A DNA stretch of 57,004 nucleotides from an uncultured Bacteroides sp. (GCF_937912035.1 NZ_CALDPF010000051.1:1-57004); one strand, 5' to 3'; shown: positions 36,906-46,028, numbered from the stretch's first letter. Numbers and translations: made by a program. The notes: generated by a model not told the origin, from the sequence alone.

Positions 36906-38175
36906 AAAGGTACTTATTAGCGCTATATTTGCTACTGCATCAATATATGCAGCAGCTCAATCCAGCACTAACTCTCCATATACAAGATTCGGATTTGGAG
37001 ACTTGTCTGACCAAGTCTTTACAAGTAATGCAGCAATGGGAGGAGTGGGTCATGCACTTCGTTCAAACAAACATATAAATACTATGAATCCGGCATCTTA
37101 TACGTCTGTAGACTCACTTTCATTCATGTTTGACATTGGTTTCAGTATGAAAAGTTCGAACTATGAAGAAAACAGTATAAAATCCAATGCCAGAAATTCT
37201 AGTTTTGATTATTTGGCAATACAATTCCGTCTACACCCAAGAATTGGCATGGTAATAGGATTCACACCTTTTTCAACTATAGGATATAAATTCAGTTCAA
37301 GCGAATACGTTGCTAACAGCAATAATGTCAGTGTAACGAATACATTTTACGGAGATGGAGGAACTAATACCATTTTTGCAGGTTTAGGATTCAAAGTTCT
37401 CAAGAATTTGTCTGTGGGTGCCAATATTGGATATTTATACGGAAACCAAGAATACAGTACGACAGCAACTTTAAGTAATGGTGGTGATTATACCATAAAT
37501 TATAGAAACCTCAACGTAAAAAGCTACAAACTTGATATTGGACTGCAATACACACAGCCTTTAAATAAGAACAACAACATTACACTTGGATTAACATACG
37601 GACTTGGCCATAATCTGAATACTACAGAGGTTATCGGTACCCAAGTAACAGACGGAAGCAGTTATACTTCAACCAACGAAAATACGTATTTTGATGGTTA
37701 CGGAATTCCTTCTACATACGGCATAGGACTTGCATACCAATATAAAAATAATCTGACCGTCAGTATGGACTACACCTTACAACAATGGTCAAAAGTAAAA
37801 CTATCTAATGTTTCTGGAATGTATAATGACAGAAATAAGATTGCAGCCGGTATAGAATATATTCCAAATCAGATTGGACGAAATTTCTTTGAAAGAATAT
37901 CATATAGAGCAGGAGCTTATTATACTTCTCCCTATATCAAAATTCCAAATGATATAAACGAGACTTCATATTCTGACGGCGCAAAAGAAATTGGAGTGAG
38001 TGCTGGATTCGGATTTCCTCTTACTCTTTTCCAGCGCAAAACAGTTTTGAGCATTACAGGACAATATATAAACCTATCGCCAAGTAACAAAAATCTGATG
38101 TCGGAAAACAGATTTGTTCTTAAATTAGGTTTAACGCTAAACGAACCATGGTTCATGAAATGGAGAGTTAATTAA
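36895..38175 (+). CDS. Outer-membrane barrel protein, FadL/OMPP1-like
   Basis: This 426-residue protein has a signal peptide (1-21, YAAAQ). The start NSPYTRFGFGDLSDQVFTSNAAMGG and then NKHINTMNPASYTSVDS are typical of a Bacteroidetes barrel family related to FadL/OMPP1. The C-terminal half is a series of Tyr/Gly-rich strands. A transport role for hydrophobic compounds is possible but not shown. It overlaps coaX by 11 bp and is followed 34 bp later by the TPR gene. Confidence 0.8.
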   Translation: MLSKKVLISAIFATASIYAAAQSSTNSPYTRFGFGDLSDQVFTSNAAMGGVGHALRSNKHINTMNPASYTSVDSLSFMFDIGFSMKSSNYEENSIKSNARNSSFDYLAIQFRLHPRIGMVIGFTPFSTIGYKFSSSEYVANSNNVSVTNTFYGDGGTNTIFAGLGFKVLKNLSVGANIGYLYGNQEYSTTATLSNGGDYTINYRNLNVKSYKLDIGLQYTQPLNKNNNITLGLTYGLGHNLNTTEVIGTQVTDGSSYTSTNENTYFDGYGIPSTYGIGLAYQYKNNLTVSMDYTLQQWSKVKLSNVSGMYNDRNKIAAGIEYIPNQIGRNFFERISYRAGAYYTSPYIKIPNDINETSYSDGAKEIGVSAGFGFPLTLFQRKTVLSITGQYINLSPSNKNLMSENRFVLKLGLTLNEPWFMKWRVN

Positions 38176-38209
38176 ACAAGTACACAATAAACAATTAAAT
38201 TAATATACG

Positions 38210-39571
38210 ATGAGAATGAAGATGTTTACAATGCTGTGTGCTTTAACCTTAGGTACTACAGCTTCTTTTGCTCAAAAAGGAGTAGAAGATGGTTCTAGAT
38301 TTGGACATGGAGAAGATAGTATCCGTTGTCTTCAGAACATAAGTATTTATACTGAATATGTAAAAACAGACAATTTCAAGGATGCTTACAAACCTTGGAA
38401 AGCAGTGTTCACAGAAGCACCTTTCGCACAAGTAGGAACTTATACAAATGGTGCAAAGATTCTTCGCGGATTAATTCAAAGTACTAAAGACGCCGCTCAG
38501 CAGAAAGCATATCTGGATGAACTGTTAGCTGTACACGATCAACGTATCAAATATCTTGACCAACTTAACAAATTGGTAAAGAGCAAAGCAACTGAGGGAT
38601 CTATTATAGGTATGAAAGTGCACGATTATATCGTATTCTCTGGAAAGAATATCGATGTAAACAAGGCATACGAATGGGCTAAGCAAGGTATTGACATGGA
38701 AAAAGATAAATCTGATTATTTCATGTTCCTTGATATGATGGATATGTCATCTCGTAAATTAAAAGCAGATGACACCCACAAAGAACAGTTTATTCAGGAT
38801 TATCTGACTGTCTCTGGATATGCTGATGCCGCATTTAAAGCAGAAAAGAAAGAAAAGATGAAAGAATTGCTTAAAACTACAAAAGATAATGTTGACGCAT
38901 ATTTCATAAATAGTGGTGCAGCTTCATGCGAAAATCTACAGGCAATCTATGGTCCAAAAGTTGCACAGAACAAAACAAATCTTGATTACCTGAAACAGGT
39001 TATCACTGTAATGCAACTTCTGAAATGTACTGAAGAAGAAGCTTACTTCGAAGCTTCTGAAGCTGCTCATGCAATAGAACCGACTGCTGCTACTGCTGCT
39101 GGATGTGGTTACATGTATTATAAGAAAGGTGACTTAGACAAGAGTATAAGCTACTTTGACCAGGCTATCGAACTTGAACAAGATCCATTGAAAAAAGCAG
39201 AATACTGCTACAATGCGGGAGTCATCCTGTTCAGCAAAAAACAGTTGAGTCGCGCTAAACAATATTGCAATAAAGCAATTTCATTCAACAATAATTATGG
39301 AGATGCCTATATTCTTATAGCACAAATGTATGCATCAAGTCCAAACTGGAGTGATGAAGCTGCTCTCAACAAATGTACTTTCTTCGCTGTTATCGACAAA
39401 TTACAGCGTGCTAAGAGTGTAGATCCAAGTGTTACTGAAAAAGCTAACGAACTTATCAGAACATATTCTGCTTACACTCCTAAAGACGAAGATTTGTTCT
39501 TCCTTGGACTGAGCAAAGGCCACACTGTAACTATCGGTGGATGGATAGGAGAAACAACAACAATCAGATAA
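38210..39571 (+). CDS. Exported TPR protein
   Basis: This 453-residue protein has a signal peptide (1-21, SFAQK). Its C-terminal half has TPR motifs (AAGCGYMYYKKGDLDKSISYFDQAIELEQD, AGVILFSKKQLSRAKQYCNKAI) and the N-terminal half has degenerate repeats. It is predicted periplasmic. It lies between an outer-membrane barrel and lptC, in a run that is commonly kept together in Bacteroidales, so it may take part in envelope assembly. Confidence 0.85.
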   Translation: MRMKMFTMLCALTLGTTASFAQKGVEDGSRFGHGEDSIRCLQNISIYTEYVKTDNFKDAYKPWKAVFTEAPFAQVGTYTNGAKILRGLIQSTKDAAQQKAYLDELLAVHDQRIKYLDQLNKLVKSKATEGSIIGMKVHDYIVFSGKNIDVNKAYEWAKQGIDMEKDKSDYFMFLDMMDMSSRKLKADDTHKEQFIQDYLTVSGYADAAFKAEKKEKMKELLKTTKDNVDAYFINSGAASCENLQAIYGPKVAQNKTNLDYLKQVITVMQLLKCTEEEAYFEASEAAHAIEPTAATAAGCGYMYYKKGDLDKSISYFDQAIELEQDPLKKAEYCYNAGVILFSKKQLSRAKQYCNKAISFNNNYGDAYILIAQMYASSPNWSDEAALNKCTFFAVIDKLQRAKSVDPSVTEKANELIRTYSAYTPKDEDLFFLGLSKGHTVTIGGWIGETTTIR

Positions 39572-39577
39572 TAATAT

Positions 39578-40207
39578 ATGTCATATAGACAAAGTATTTT
39601 CAATATCAGAAATTACATAAGCATAACAGTTGCCGCATGGGCAACTGTTATGTTTCTTTTTTTTCCTTCATGCGGAGGAAAAGAAAAAAAACTGGCTGAA
39701 GCAATTGATGAAAATGATTCTTTACCAGATATGCACAGTACCGGTATCGTTTCATACGTTTCGGACTCCGGTATGATCAGATACAAGATAATAACTGACG
39801 AATGGCTTGTGTTCAGCAAGAAGAATCCACCATACTGGGCATTTGAAAAAGGCTTGTATCTTGAAAAGTTCGACACCCTTTTCAGAGTAGATGCCAGTAT
39901 AAAAGCTGACACAGCTTACTACCATGAAAAAAAAGAAACATGGGAACTGAGAGGCAATGTACACATACAAAATCAGTTGGGTGATAAATTTGATACTGAA
40001 CTTCTGTTTTGGGATCAGGCAAAAGAACGTATATATTCTGACAAATTCATAAAGATAGAGCAAGAAGACAAAATTCTAACAGGTTATGGATTTGAATCAA
40101 ATCAAGAAATGACTGAATATGAAATATTTACCCCAACAGGTATTTTTACAGTAGAAGACACAACTCCTGCTGATTCAACTAATATACAGACCAATAACAG
40201 ACAGTAA
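39578..40207 (+). CDS. lptC: LPS export protein LptC
   Basis: This 209-residue protein resembles LptC, which passes lipopolysaccharide from the LptBFG transporter to LptA in the periplasm. It has an N-terminal hydrophobic segment ending in FFPSCGG, which could be a lipobox. The beta-jellyroll strands follow in YHEKKETWELRGNVHIQNQLGDKFDTELL and IYSDKFIKIEQEDKILTGYGFESN. A strong terminator-like hairpin lies inside the coding region at codons 15-25 (see 39619-39665). It starts 6 bp after the TPR gene and is followed by the CNNM-type gene. Confidence 0.9.
   Translation: MSYRQSIFNIRNYISITVAAWATVMFLFFPSCGGKEKKLAEAIDENDSLPDMHSTGIVSYVSDSGMIRYKIITDEWLVFSKKNPPYWAFEKGLYLEKFDTLFRVDASIKADTAYYHEKKETWELRGNVHIQNQLGDKFDTELLFWDQAKERIYSDKFIKIEQEDKILTGYGFESNQEMTEYEIFTPTGIFTVEDTTPADSTNIQTNNRQ
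39619..39665 (+). promoter_or_regulatory. Terminator-like hairpin inside the start of lptC
   Basis: Perfect 13-bp inverted repeat (39622-39634 with 39640-39652), 5-nt loop GCATG, extendable to 16 bp. It is followed at once by TTTCTTTTTTTT. It has the full look of an intrinsic terminator but lies within the lptC reading frame, so it may act as an attenuator. Confidence 0.7.
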
Positions 40208-40258
40208 TTCATATAATATTCAAATACATTTCTTTCCTAATAAATATCAATTAGAATA

Positions 40259-41515
40259 ATGGGTATAATTCTTGAACTAATTATAACAATGGCTTTTTCT
40301 GCATTCTTCTCTGGAATGGAAATAGCTTTCGTTTCATCGAACAAGTTAAGGTTTGAGATGGAGAAAACAAACAATTTCTCAACTAAAATATTAACTATAT
40401 TCTACAAAAACCCAAACAACTTCATATCTACTATGCTAGTGGGAAACAATATTGCCTTGGTAATATATGGTATTCTCATGGCTGAAATTATTGAAAAACA
40501 TATATTGTCAGGAATTATAACAAACGAAGCGGTGCTTGTCGTAACACAGACTATTATCTCAACATTGATAATACTTATAACAGGCGAGTTTCTTCCCAAG
40601 ACTCTATTTAAAATAAATCCAAATCTAACTCTTAAAATTTTCTGTGTTCCAACTTATATATGTTATCTAGTACTGTATCCCATAAGTAAATTTTCCGCAT
40701 TCATATCTACGTCAATATTAAGACTTGCTGGAAAGAAAATAAAAAAAGAGGATAGTGAAAAAGCATTTTCAAAAGTAGATTTAGACTATCTGATTGAAAG
40801 TAGTATAGACGACACTGTAAAAGAAAATGAAATAGAGCCTGAGATACAGATATTCCGTAACGTACTTGACTTCTCGAACATCAAAGTAAAGGATTGTATG
40901 ATACCTAGAACGGAAATCATAGCTGTGGAAACCGGTACGAAAAAAGAAGAAATAATGAAAGTATTCATCGACAGCGGTTTAAGTAAAATTATAGTTTTCA
41001 AAGATAACATAGATAATATTATAGGATACATACATTCGTCCGAAATGTTCAATACAAGAGATGAATGGGAAAGTAATATTAAATCGATACCAGTAGTTCC
41101 TGAAAGCATGAGTGCCAACAAGCTTATGCAACTTCTGATGCAACAAAAAAAATCTCTTGCAGTAATAGTAGATGAATTTGGAGGAACGTCAGGAATTATT
41201 GCATTAGAAGACCTTGTTGAAGAGTTGCTTGGCGACATTGAGGACGAACATGACAACAAAAATATTATAGCAAAAGCCATAAACGAAAATGAATACATAT
41301 TGTCAGGAAGATTGGAGATAGAAGAAATAAACGAAAAATTCAACCTTAATCTTCCGGAAAGCGATGAATATCAAACACTGGGCGGATTAATAATCAATGA
41401 ATTTCAAAGGATTCCAAAACCTCACGAGAACATCGTTGTTGACAAGTTTCAATTCAATATAATAAAGGCTACAAGCACCAAAATAGAGTTGGTTAAACTG
41501 AAATTACAGAAATAA
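40259..41515 (+). CDS. CNNM/CorC (hemolysin family) transporter-like protein
   Basis: This 418-residue protein has a DUF21 membrane domain (about 1-180) with four hydrophobic segments and the pattern GMEIAFVSSNKLRFEMEK. A pair of CBS domains follows (about 195-320; MIPRTEIIAVE, VIVDEFGGTSGIIALEDLVEELLGDIEDEHD) and a CorC_HlyC domain closes the protein (about 335-418). The family includes magnesium or cobalt efflux proteins and the gliding gene GldE of Bacteroidetes. The ion is not known here. Confidence 0.9.
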   Translation: MGIILELIITMAFSAFFSGMEIAFVSSNKLRFEMEKTNNFSTKILTIFYKNPNNFISTMLVGNNIALVIYGILMAEIIEKHILSGIITNEAVLVVTQTIISTLIILITGEFLPKTLFKINPNLTLKIFCVPTYICYLVLYPISKFSAFISTSILRLAGKKIKKEDSEKAFSKVDLDYLIESSIDDTVKENEIEPEIQIFRNVLDFSNIKVKDCMIPRTEIIAVETGTKKEEIMKVFIDSGLSKIIVFKDNIDNIIGYIHSSEMFNTRDEWESNIKSIPVVPESMSANKLMQLLMQQKKSLAVIVDEFGGTSGIIALEDLVEELLGDIEDEHDNKNIIAKAINENEYILSGRLEIEEINEKFNLNLPESDEYQTLGGLIINEFQRIPKPHENIVVDKFQFNIIKATSTKIELVKLKLQK

Positions 41516-41611
41516 GCATTTTTTTCTACAGAAAATAGCAACTCAAAAACATTTTTCGTATCTTCGTGCGCTAATTACAGAAAAACAATAAACAAAAAAT
41601 AATAATTTTAA

Positions 41612-43747
41612 ATGGCAACTTTACAAACAATTAGAAGCAAAGGACCATTATTGGTCATTGTTATCGGTATTGCCCTCTTCGCCTTTATTGCAGGCGACGC
41701 ATGGAAAATATTCCAGCCACATCAAGGAAGGCAAGACATCGGAGAAATTAATGGAGAAACAGTCTCCGCAGAAGATTATCAAAAGCTGGTTGATGAATAC
41801 ACAGAAGTAATCAAACTTACTAACGGATTAGCTTCACTCAATGAGACACAATTGGCCAGTGTAAAAGATCAAGTATGGCAATCATACGTGAACAACAAAC
41901 TCATTGCTGAACAAGCAGAAGAGCTGGGACTTACTGTTACTGATGCTGAAATTCAAGCAATAATTGACGAAGGTACACATCCCATGCTGATGAATACTCC
42001 TTTCAGAAATCCTCAAACAGGAGCTTTCGACAAAGATATGTTGAAAAAATTCCTAGTAGACTATTCAAATTTAAGTTCAAGCCAAATGCCTGCACAGTAT
42101 GTTGAATATTATCAGACAATGGGTAATTTCTGGAACTTTATTGAAAAGACACTCAGACAGTCTACATTGGCTGAAAAATATCAGAATCTGATTGCTAAGT
42201 CTTTGATTTCAAATCCAGCGTCTGCTGAAGATGCCTTCAAGGCTCGCAATGAACAAAGCGATCTGCTTATGGCTGCAGTCCCATATTCAGCTGTAAATGA
42301 TTCATTGGTGAAAGTATCTGACGACGAAATAAAGAAACTTTACAACGAAAGAAAAGAACAGTTTAAGCAATTGGCTGAAACACGCAACATCCTTTTTGTT
42401 GACATCCAGGTACTTCCATCTGATGCAGACAGAAAAGCAGTATTGGACGAAGTTACTGAATATTCTGAACAACTAGACAATACAACATCGGATTATGGAA
42501 CATTCGTACGTTCTACAGGTTCTACAGTATCATATTCAGATATACCTGTAAATAAATCTGTTCTTCCTTCTGATGTAGTTGCTCGTCTTGATTCAATCGG
42601 TATTAACGAAGTATTCGGACCTTACTATAGCCAGACTGATGATTCATATAACGCATTTAAAATCATAGAAAAAGTAAATGCACCTGATTCTATTCAATTC
42701 CGCCAGATACAGGTATATGCTGATACTGAAGACAAGACAAAAACACTTACAGACAGTATCTATAATGCCATTAAGAATGGAGCTGATTTTGAAGAAGTGG
42801 CAAAAATCTATGGTCAAACAGGCGAATCAAATTGGGTAAGTGCAACTTCTTGGGAAGGAGGACAGCTTAACTCTGAAAATGAAACATTCATCAAGACTCT
42901 GATAAACCAACCTGTAAAAGAACTTGCCAAATTAAATATTGGTCAAGCAAACATTATTTTGCAGGTTATGAACAAAAAGAGTATGCAAAATAAATATAAA
43001 GTTGCTGTCATAAAGCGTAATGTTGAATTCAGCAATGATACTTACAATGATGCATATAACAAGTTCAGCCAGTTTGTAGCACAAAGCAATACAATAGAAG
43101 AACTTGAAAAAAATGCAGAAGAATATGGTTATACTGTTATTCCAAGAACAGACTTCTCTTCGTCAGAACACTATGTTGGTGGGGTTCCATCTACAAAAGA
43201 AGTCATCCGCTGGATTTTCAGTGCAAAAGAAGGTGATGTTTCGCCATTGTACGAATGCGGAAACAATGACCACATAATGGTAGCAGCACTTGAAAGAATT
43301 AATCCTGTAGGATACAGAAACATAAATTCTGTAGCAGATATGCTTCGCAGCGAAATCCGCCGTGACAAGAAAGCAGAAATGATTATGGCAGACATGAAAG
43401 CTTGTACATCAATAGATCAGGCTAAAGCTATTAAGAATGCAGTAAGCGACACTGTTAAACACGTAACATTCTCTGCACCAGCATATATATCAATGACTAG
43501 AGGAAGCGAACCAGTAATCGGTGCTGTAGCATCAAAAACAGCAGTAAACACAACAAGTGCACCTGTAAAAGGTAACGCTGGAGTTTATATGGTTCAAGTA
43601 TTGAACAAAGAAAACAGTACAGAAAAAATGGACATTAAGTCTGAAGAAGCAACTCTGACAAATATGTATGCAAGATTTGCAACACAATTCATAAATGATT
43701 TATATCAGAAAGCTGAAGTAACAGATAACCGTTACTTATATTTCTAA
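41612..43747 (+). CDS. Peptidyl-prolyl isomerase, PpiD/SurA-like
   Basis: This 711-residue protein has one N-terminal membrane anchor (about residues 11-30) with the rest in the periplasm. The SurA_N-type chaperone domain (about 40-240) has IGEINGETVSAEDYQKLVDEY and WQSYVNNKLIAEQAEELGL. A parvulin domain (about 345-440) follows, with RQIQVYADTED and ADFEEVAKIYGQ. It is probably a periplasmic folding helper for outer-membrane proteins, consistent with the envelope genes upstream. It ends at a strong terminator. Confidence 0.9.
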   Translation: MATLQTIRSKGPLLVIVIGIALFAFIAGDAWKIFQPHQGRQDIGEINGETVSAEDYQKLVDEYTEVIKLTNGLASLNETQLASVKDQVWQSYVNNKLIAEQAEELGLTVTDAEIQAIIDEGTHPMLMNTPFRNPQTGAFDKDMLKKFLVDYSNLSSSQMPAQYVEYYQTMGNFWNFIEKTLRQSTLAEKYQNLIAKSLISNPASAEDAFKARNEQSDLLMAAVPYSAVNDSLVKVSDDEIKKLYNERKEQFKQLAETRNILFVDIQVLPSDADRKAVLDEVTEYSEQLDNTTSDYGTFVRSTGSTVSYSDIPVNKSVLPSDVVARLDSIGINEVFGPYYSQTDDSYNAFKIIEKVNAPDSIQFRQIQVYADTEDKTKTLTDSIYNAIKNGADFEEVAKIYGQTGESNWVSATSWEGGQLNSENETFIKTLINQPVKELAKLNIGQANIILQVMNKKSMQNKYKVAVIKRNVEFSNDTYNDAYNKFSQFVAQSNTIEELEKNAEEYGYTVIPRTDFSSSEHYVGGVPSTKEVIRWIFSAKEGDVSPLYECGNNDHIMVAALERINPVGYRNINSVADMLRSEIRRDKKAEMIMADMKACTSIDQAKAIKNAVSDTVKHVTFSAPAYISMTRGSEPVIGAVASKTAVNTTSAPVKGNAGVYMVQVLNKENSTEKMDIKSEEATLTNMYARFATQFINDLYQKAEVTDNRYLYF

Positions 43748-43762
43748 GCAATATAAATCAAT

Positions 43763-43813
43763 AAAAAAATAATAGGATATGTTCTTTATGAAGATCATAT
43801 CCTATTATTTTTT
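43763..43813 (+). terminator. Terminator after the PpiD-like gene
   Basis: Arms 43764-43781 and 43796-43813 pair over 18 bp with a 14-nt loop, ending in a run of T. Confidence 0.92.
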
Positions 43814-44039
43814 ATTAAGTAGACACATTCATCAAGCCAAAAAATTACAATTATTTTTAGCATCGGAAAGTTATCAAGATAAAAAAAATCCAAGAAGATT
43901 CATGTAATATTACAATGATTCTTTTCCTTGTTACAAGAACTCACAGATAAGACTATGACATAGGATATAAGCTAATCTGATTTTCAATAAATATTATTAC
44001 TGAAAAACAATGTTTTAAAGAAAAAAACGTACTGAAATA
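43814..44039. other. Gene-free spacer before rplU
   Basis: About 225 AT-rich bases between the PpiD-like terminator and the rplU promoter. I see no reading frame with a plausible start and no strong hairpin or repeat. Confidence 0.6.
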
Positions 44040-44070
44040 TTGATTATATAAAGTATTTGAAGTATCTTTG
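44040..44070 (+). promoter_or_regulatory. Promoter of rplU-rpmA
   Basis: TTG (44040-44042), 20-bp spacer, TATCTTTG (44063-44070). Transcription should start near 44077, giving an 80-nt leader. Confidence 0.7.
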
Positions 44071-44084
44071 CAGCCGATTTTAGT

Positions 44085-44129
44085 CCGTGTAGGTAAACAA
44101 GTGATTGCAAGAATCAATCCACCTTACGG
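44085..44129 (+). promoter_or_regulatory. Structured 5' leader of rplU (candidate L21 autoregulatory element)
   Basis: Three nested stems in one 45-nt arm: CCGT/ACGG (44085-44088 with 44126-44129), AGGT/ACCT (44091-44094 with 44121-44124) and GATTG/CAATC (44103-44107 with 44115-44119), with internal loops between. It lies 28 nt before the rplU ATG. Ribosomal-protein leaders of this size often bind the encoded protein; here that is inference. Confidence 0.55.
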
Positions 44130-44157
44130 AAGAAACCCGTTTAATAATTATAATAAA

Positions 44158-44475
44158 ATGTACGTAATCGTAGAAATTAACGGTCAGCAGTTCAAGGCTG
44201 AAGAAGGCAAGAAACTGTTTGTACACCACATTCAGAACGCTGAAAACGGCGCAACTGTTGAATTTGACAAAGTTTTGTTGGTTGACAACAATGGTACTGT
44301 AACTGTAGGTGCTCCTACTGTAGAAGGTGCGAAAGTGGTATGCGAAGTTAAATCAAACCTTGTAAAAGGTGACAAAGTATTAGTATTCCACAAGAAGAGA
44401 AGAAAAGGTTATAGAAAACTGAACGGTCACCGTCAGCAGTTTACAGAATTGACAATCAAACAAGTTATTGCTTAA
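44158..44475 (+). CDS. rplU: 50S ribosomal protein L21
   Basis: This 105-residue protein has the family start MYVIVEINGQQFKAEEGKKLFV and a basic C-terminus with KRRKGYRKLNGHRQQFTELTI, which binds 23S rRNA. I start it at ATG 44158. The frame is open upstream to 44068, but that part overlaps the promoter and the structured leader and is not part of L21. rpmA follows 20 bp later. Confidence 0.98.
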   Translation: MYVIVEINGQQFKAEEGKKLFVHHIQNAENGATVEFDKVLLVDNNGTVTVGAPTVEGAKVVCEVKSNLVKGDKVLVFHKKRRKGYRKLNGHRQQFTELTIKQVIA

Positions 44476-44495
44476 TCATTAAAACGTAGAAGAAA

Positions 44496-44759
44496 ATGGC
44501 ACATAAAAAAGGTGTAGGTAGTTCTAAGAACGGTCGTGAATCAGAAAGCAAAAGATTAGGCGTAAAGATATTTGGTGGTTCAGCTTGCAAAGCTGGTAAC
44601 ATTATTGTTCGTCAAAGAGGAACAGTTCACAACCCAGGTAACAATGTAGGTATGGGTAGCGATCACACTCTTTACGCATTAGTAGATGGTACAGTATGTT
44701 TCAAGAAAGGTCGTGAAAACAGAAGCTATGTTTCTGTAATTCCTTGCGCTGAAGCATAA
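44496..44759 (+). CDS. rpmA: 50S ribosomal protein L27
   Basis: This 87-residue protein begins MAHKKGVGSSKNGRESESKRLGVK and has the core IIVRQRGTVHNPGNNVGMG. The N-terminal tail reaches toward the peptidyl transferase centre. It has no cleavable extension before MAHKK as found in some Firmicutes. It is cotranscribed with rplU. Confidence 0.98.
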   Translation: MAHKKGVGSSKNGRESESKRLGVKIFGGSACKAGNIIVRQRGTVHNPGNNVGMGSDHTLYALVDGTVCFKKGRENRSYVSVIPCAEA

Positions 44760-44783
44760 AAAACTCTATTTTGAAGATTTTAA

Positions 44784-44822
44784 AAAAGGTACGTCAATAA
44801 AAAGGCGTACCTTTTCTTTTTT
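44784..44822 (+). terminator. Terminator of rplU-rpmA
   Basis: Arms 44784-44793 and 44806-44815 pair over 10 bp (AAAAGGTACG/CGTACCTTTT), followed by CTTTTTTT. Confidence 0.9.
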
Positions 44823-44949
44823 TATAGAACGAACATACGAAACAATCATATACATCAATACTTAATTAAAATAAAGAATTTTCTATCCATTATAAGTAAA
44901 ATAACGGATACGACTTATTATTTAAATGTTTTAAAATGATTCTTTTTTC

Positions 44950-45740
44950 GGATCAACGTAAAAACCTGAAGAGTTAATTCAATAAAATATTATCTTTGCC
45001 CACAAGAATAAAATACAATGAAAACAAACAGTTATCATTTCTTTCTTCGCGAAGGAATTCTTGATTAATTCAACATATCAGATGCAAAGGAAAGCAGTAC
45101 AGAAATAGTAATTTATCTTGAAGAGAAGAATGAAGCTCCACGAGAGCGCTCTTTTCCATGTACAGAAACTTGCTCATGAAGCAGTTCAGGACATGAGAGT
45201 TAAATCCAGCAAGGAAGCACTTAATGAAGAGTCCGTACAGATAGAGCATGCAAAGGCATGTGGAAAGATATATCATGCTCCGGTATTTGAAAATTGAGAC
45301 TCAAGGAAACTGTTGTTGACCAGAAGTATATATAAGAAAGAATCATTATGGACAGAATCACAACGTATACGTGCCAATATTCTGTTCAGACAAGTATCCG
45401 GATATAAAGAAAGCGTACTATCTTTCCATGAGACTAGGATTTATTTATCACCAGTTCAGACATAAGGATGTAGCCTTGACAAAGCTTGCCAGGTGATATG
45501 ACAAAGTGAACAAATCAGAATTCCTTGCCTTTGGAAGAGTAGCAAGGTTAATACAAACACATTATCTTGAAATAATAATCTACTTCGAGAAACGTTCCAC
45601 GAACACAGCTTCTGAGTCCTTTAACGCTAAAATAAAGAACTTTCGCTCACAGGTCAGGGGAGTGAAGGATAGAACTTTCTGTTTAGACTGTCGAAAATTT
45701 ATGCGTAATTTGAGAATTCCTCAGTTTTTTACGTTGATCC
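44950..45740 (+). mobile_element. Decayed ISAon1-like insertion sequence
   Basis: The ends are 20-bp inverted repeats with 19 of 20 bases matching: GGATCAACGTAAAAACCTGA at 44950-44969 and its complement at 45721-45740. Between them lie two damaged parts of an ISAon1-type transposase. At about 790 bp it is shorter than I expect for an intact copy, which points to internal deletion. I see no target-site duplication. It sits between the rpmA terminator and the displaced tRNA end. Confidence 0.75.
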
Positions 45741-45760
45741 ATTTTAAGGACATTTACTGA
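45018..45760 (+). pseudogene. ISAon1-family transposase, broken
   Basis: The N-terminal region protein (MKTNSYHFFLREGILD) is cut by an in-frame TAA at 45066, although the frame goes on as NISDAKESSTEIVIYLEEKN. The main transposase then appears only from its second half (MKLHESALFHVQKLAHEAVQDM from 45130). It stops at TGA near 45296 and continues in shifted frames as YPDIKKAYYLSMRLGFIYHQFRH, has another TGA where a Trp codon is expected (45494), and resumes as ASESFNAKIKNFRSQ to a frameshifted tail. The first catalytic part is absent, so it cannot be active. Confidence 0.8.
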
Positions 45761-45777
45761 ATACCCTATATAAACAA

Positions 45778-45818
45778 AAAAAAGACATTTAAGAAGTATA
45801 CACTCCTAAATGTCTTTT
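45778..45818. terminator. Displaced chromosomal terminator of tRNA-Met
   Basis: Arms 45780-45791 and 45807-45818 pair over 12 bp (AAAAGACATTTA/TAAATGTCTTTT). It lies beside the displaced 3' half of tRNA-Met (45837-45879), and a similar hairpin follows the intact tRNA at 56842-56880. It is the original host copy, separated from the gene by the island. Confidence 0.75.
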
Positions 45819-45836
45819 ATCAAATTATTATACTTA

Positions 45837-45879
45837 GTAGCGGGAACCGGGATTGAACCGGTGACCTCATGATTATGAA
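45837..45879. repeat. attL: 43-bp direct repeat of the tRNA-Met 3' half
   Basis: Identical over 43 bp to 56904-56946, which is the tRNA-Met gene from the anticodon loop to the 3' end (minus strand). Beyond 45879 the sequence changes to ACGCGTATAAC and the rest of the tRNA is absent. Similarity also runs on to the left for another 71 bp (45766-45836 with 56833-56903), though with mismatches. This marks the left end of the island. Confidence 0.95.
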
Positions 45880-46008
45880 ACGCGTATAACACGTTTTCTT
45901 TCTATTTCTTATAATGCTATTATATAGCACATTACGTGTATTTTCGAGAGCAAATATAATATTTATTTTCATCCGTAATCATACTGTTTCTTCTATTTTC
46001 CCCTCTAT

Positions 46009-46027
46009 TTGTGCAATTCTTGTGCAA
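46009..46027 (+). repeat. Left paired TTGTGCAA motifs (candidate arm-type sites)
   Basis: TTGTGCAA at 46009-46016 and 46020-46027, 11 bp apart. The same pair recurs twice at the right end (56613-56632 and 56810-56828). Direct-repeat pairs near both ends of an integrated element are what a tyrosine recombinase uses as arm-type sites. Confidence 0.65.
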
Positions 46028-46028
46028 A

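Noticed and set aside
44068..44157. N-terminal extension of L21
   Set aside because: The frame is open but overlaps the -7 box and a structured leader, and L21 proteins begin MYVIVE.
45506..45760. A separate 84-residue gene
   Set aside because: It is the 3' part of a broken ISAon1-type transposase, with stops and frameshifts upstream.
45837..45879. A second tRNA-Met gene
   Set aside because: Only the 3' half is present and it cannot fold into a cloverleaf; it is the attL remnant.
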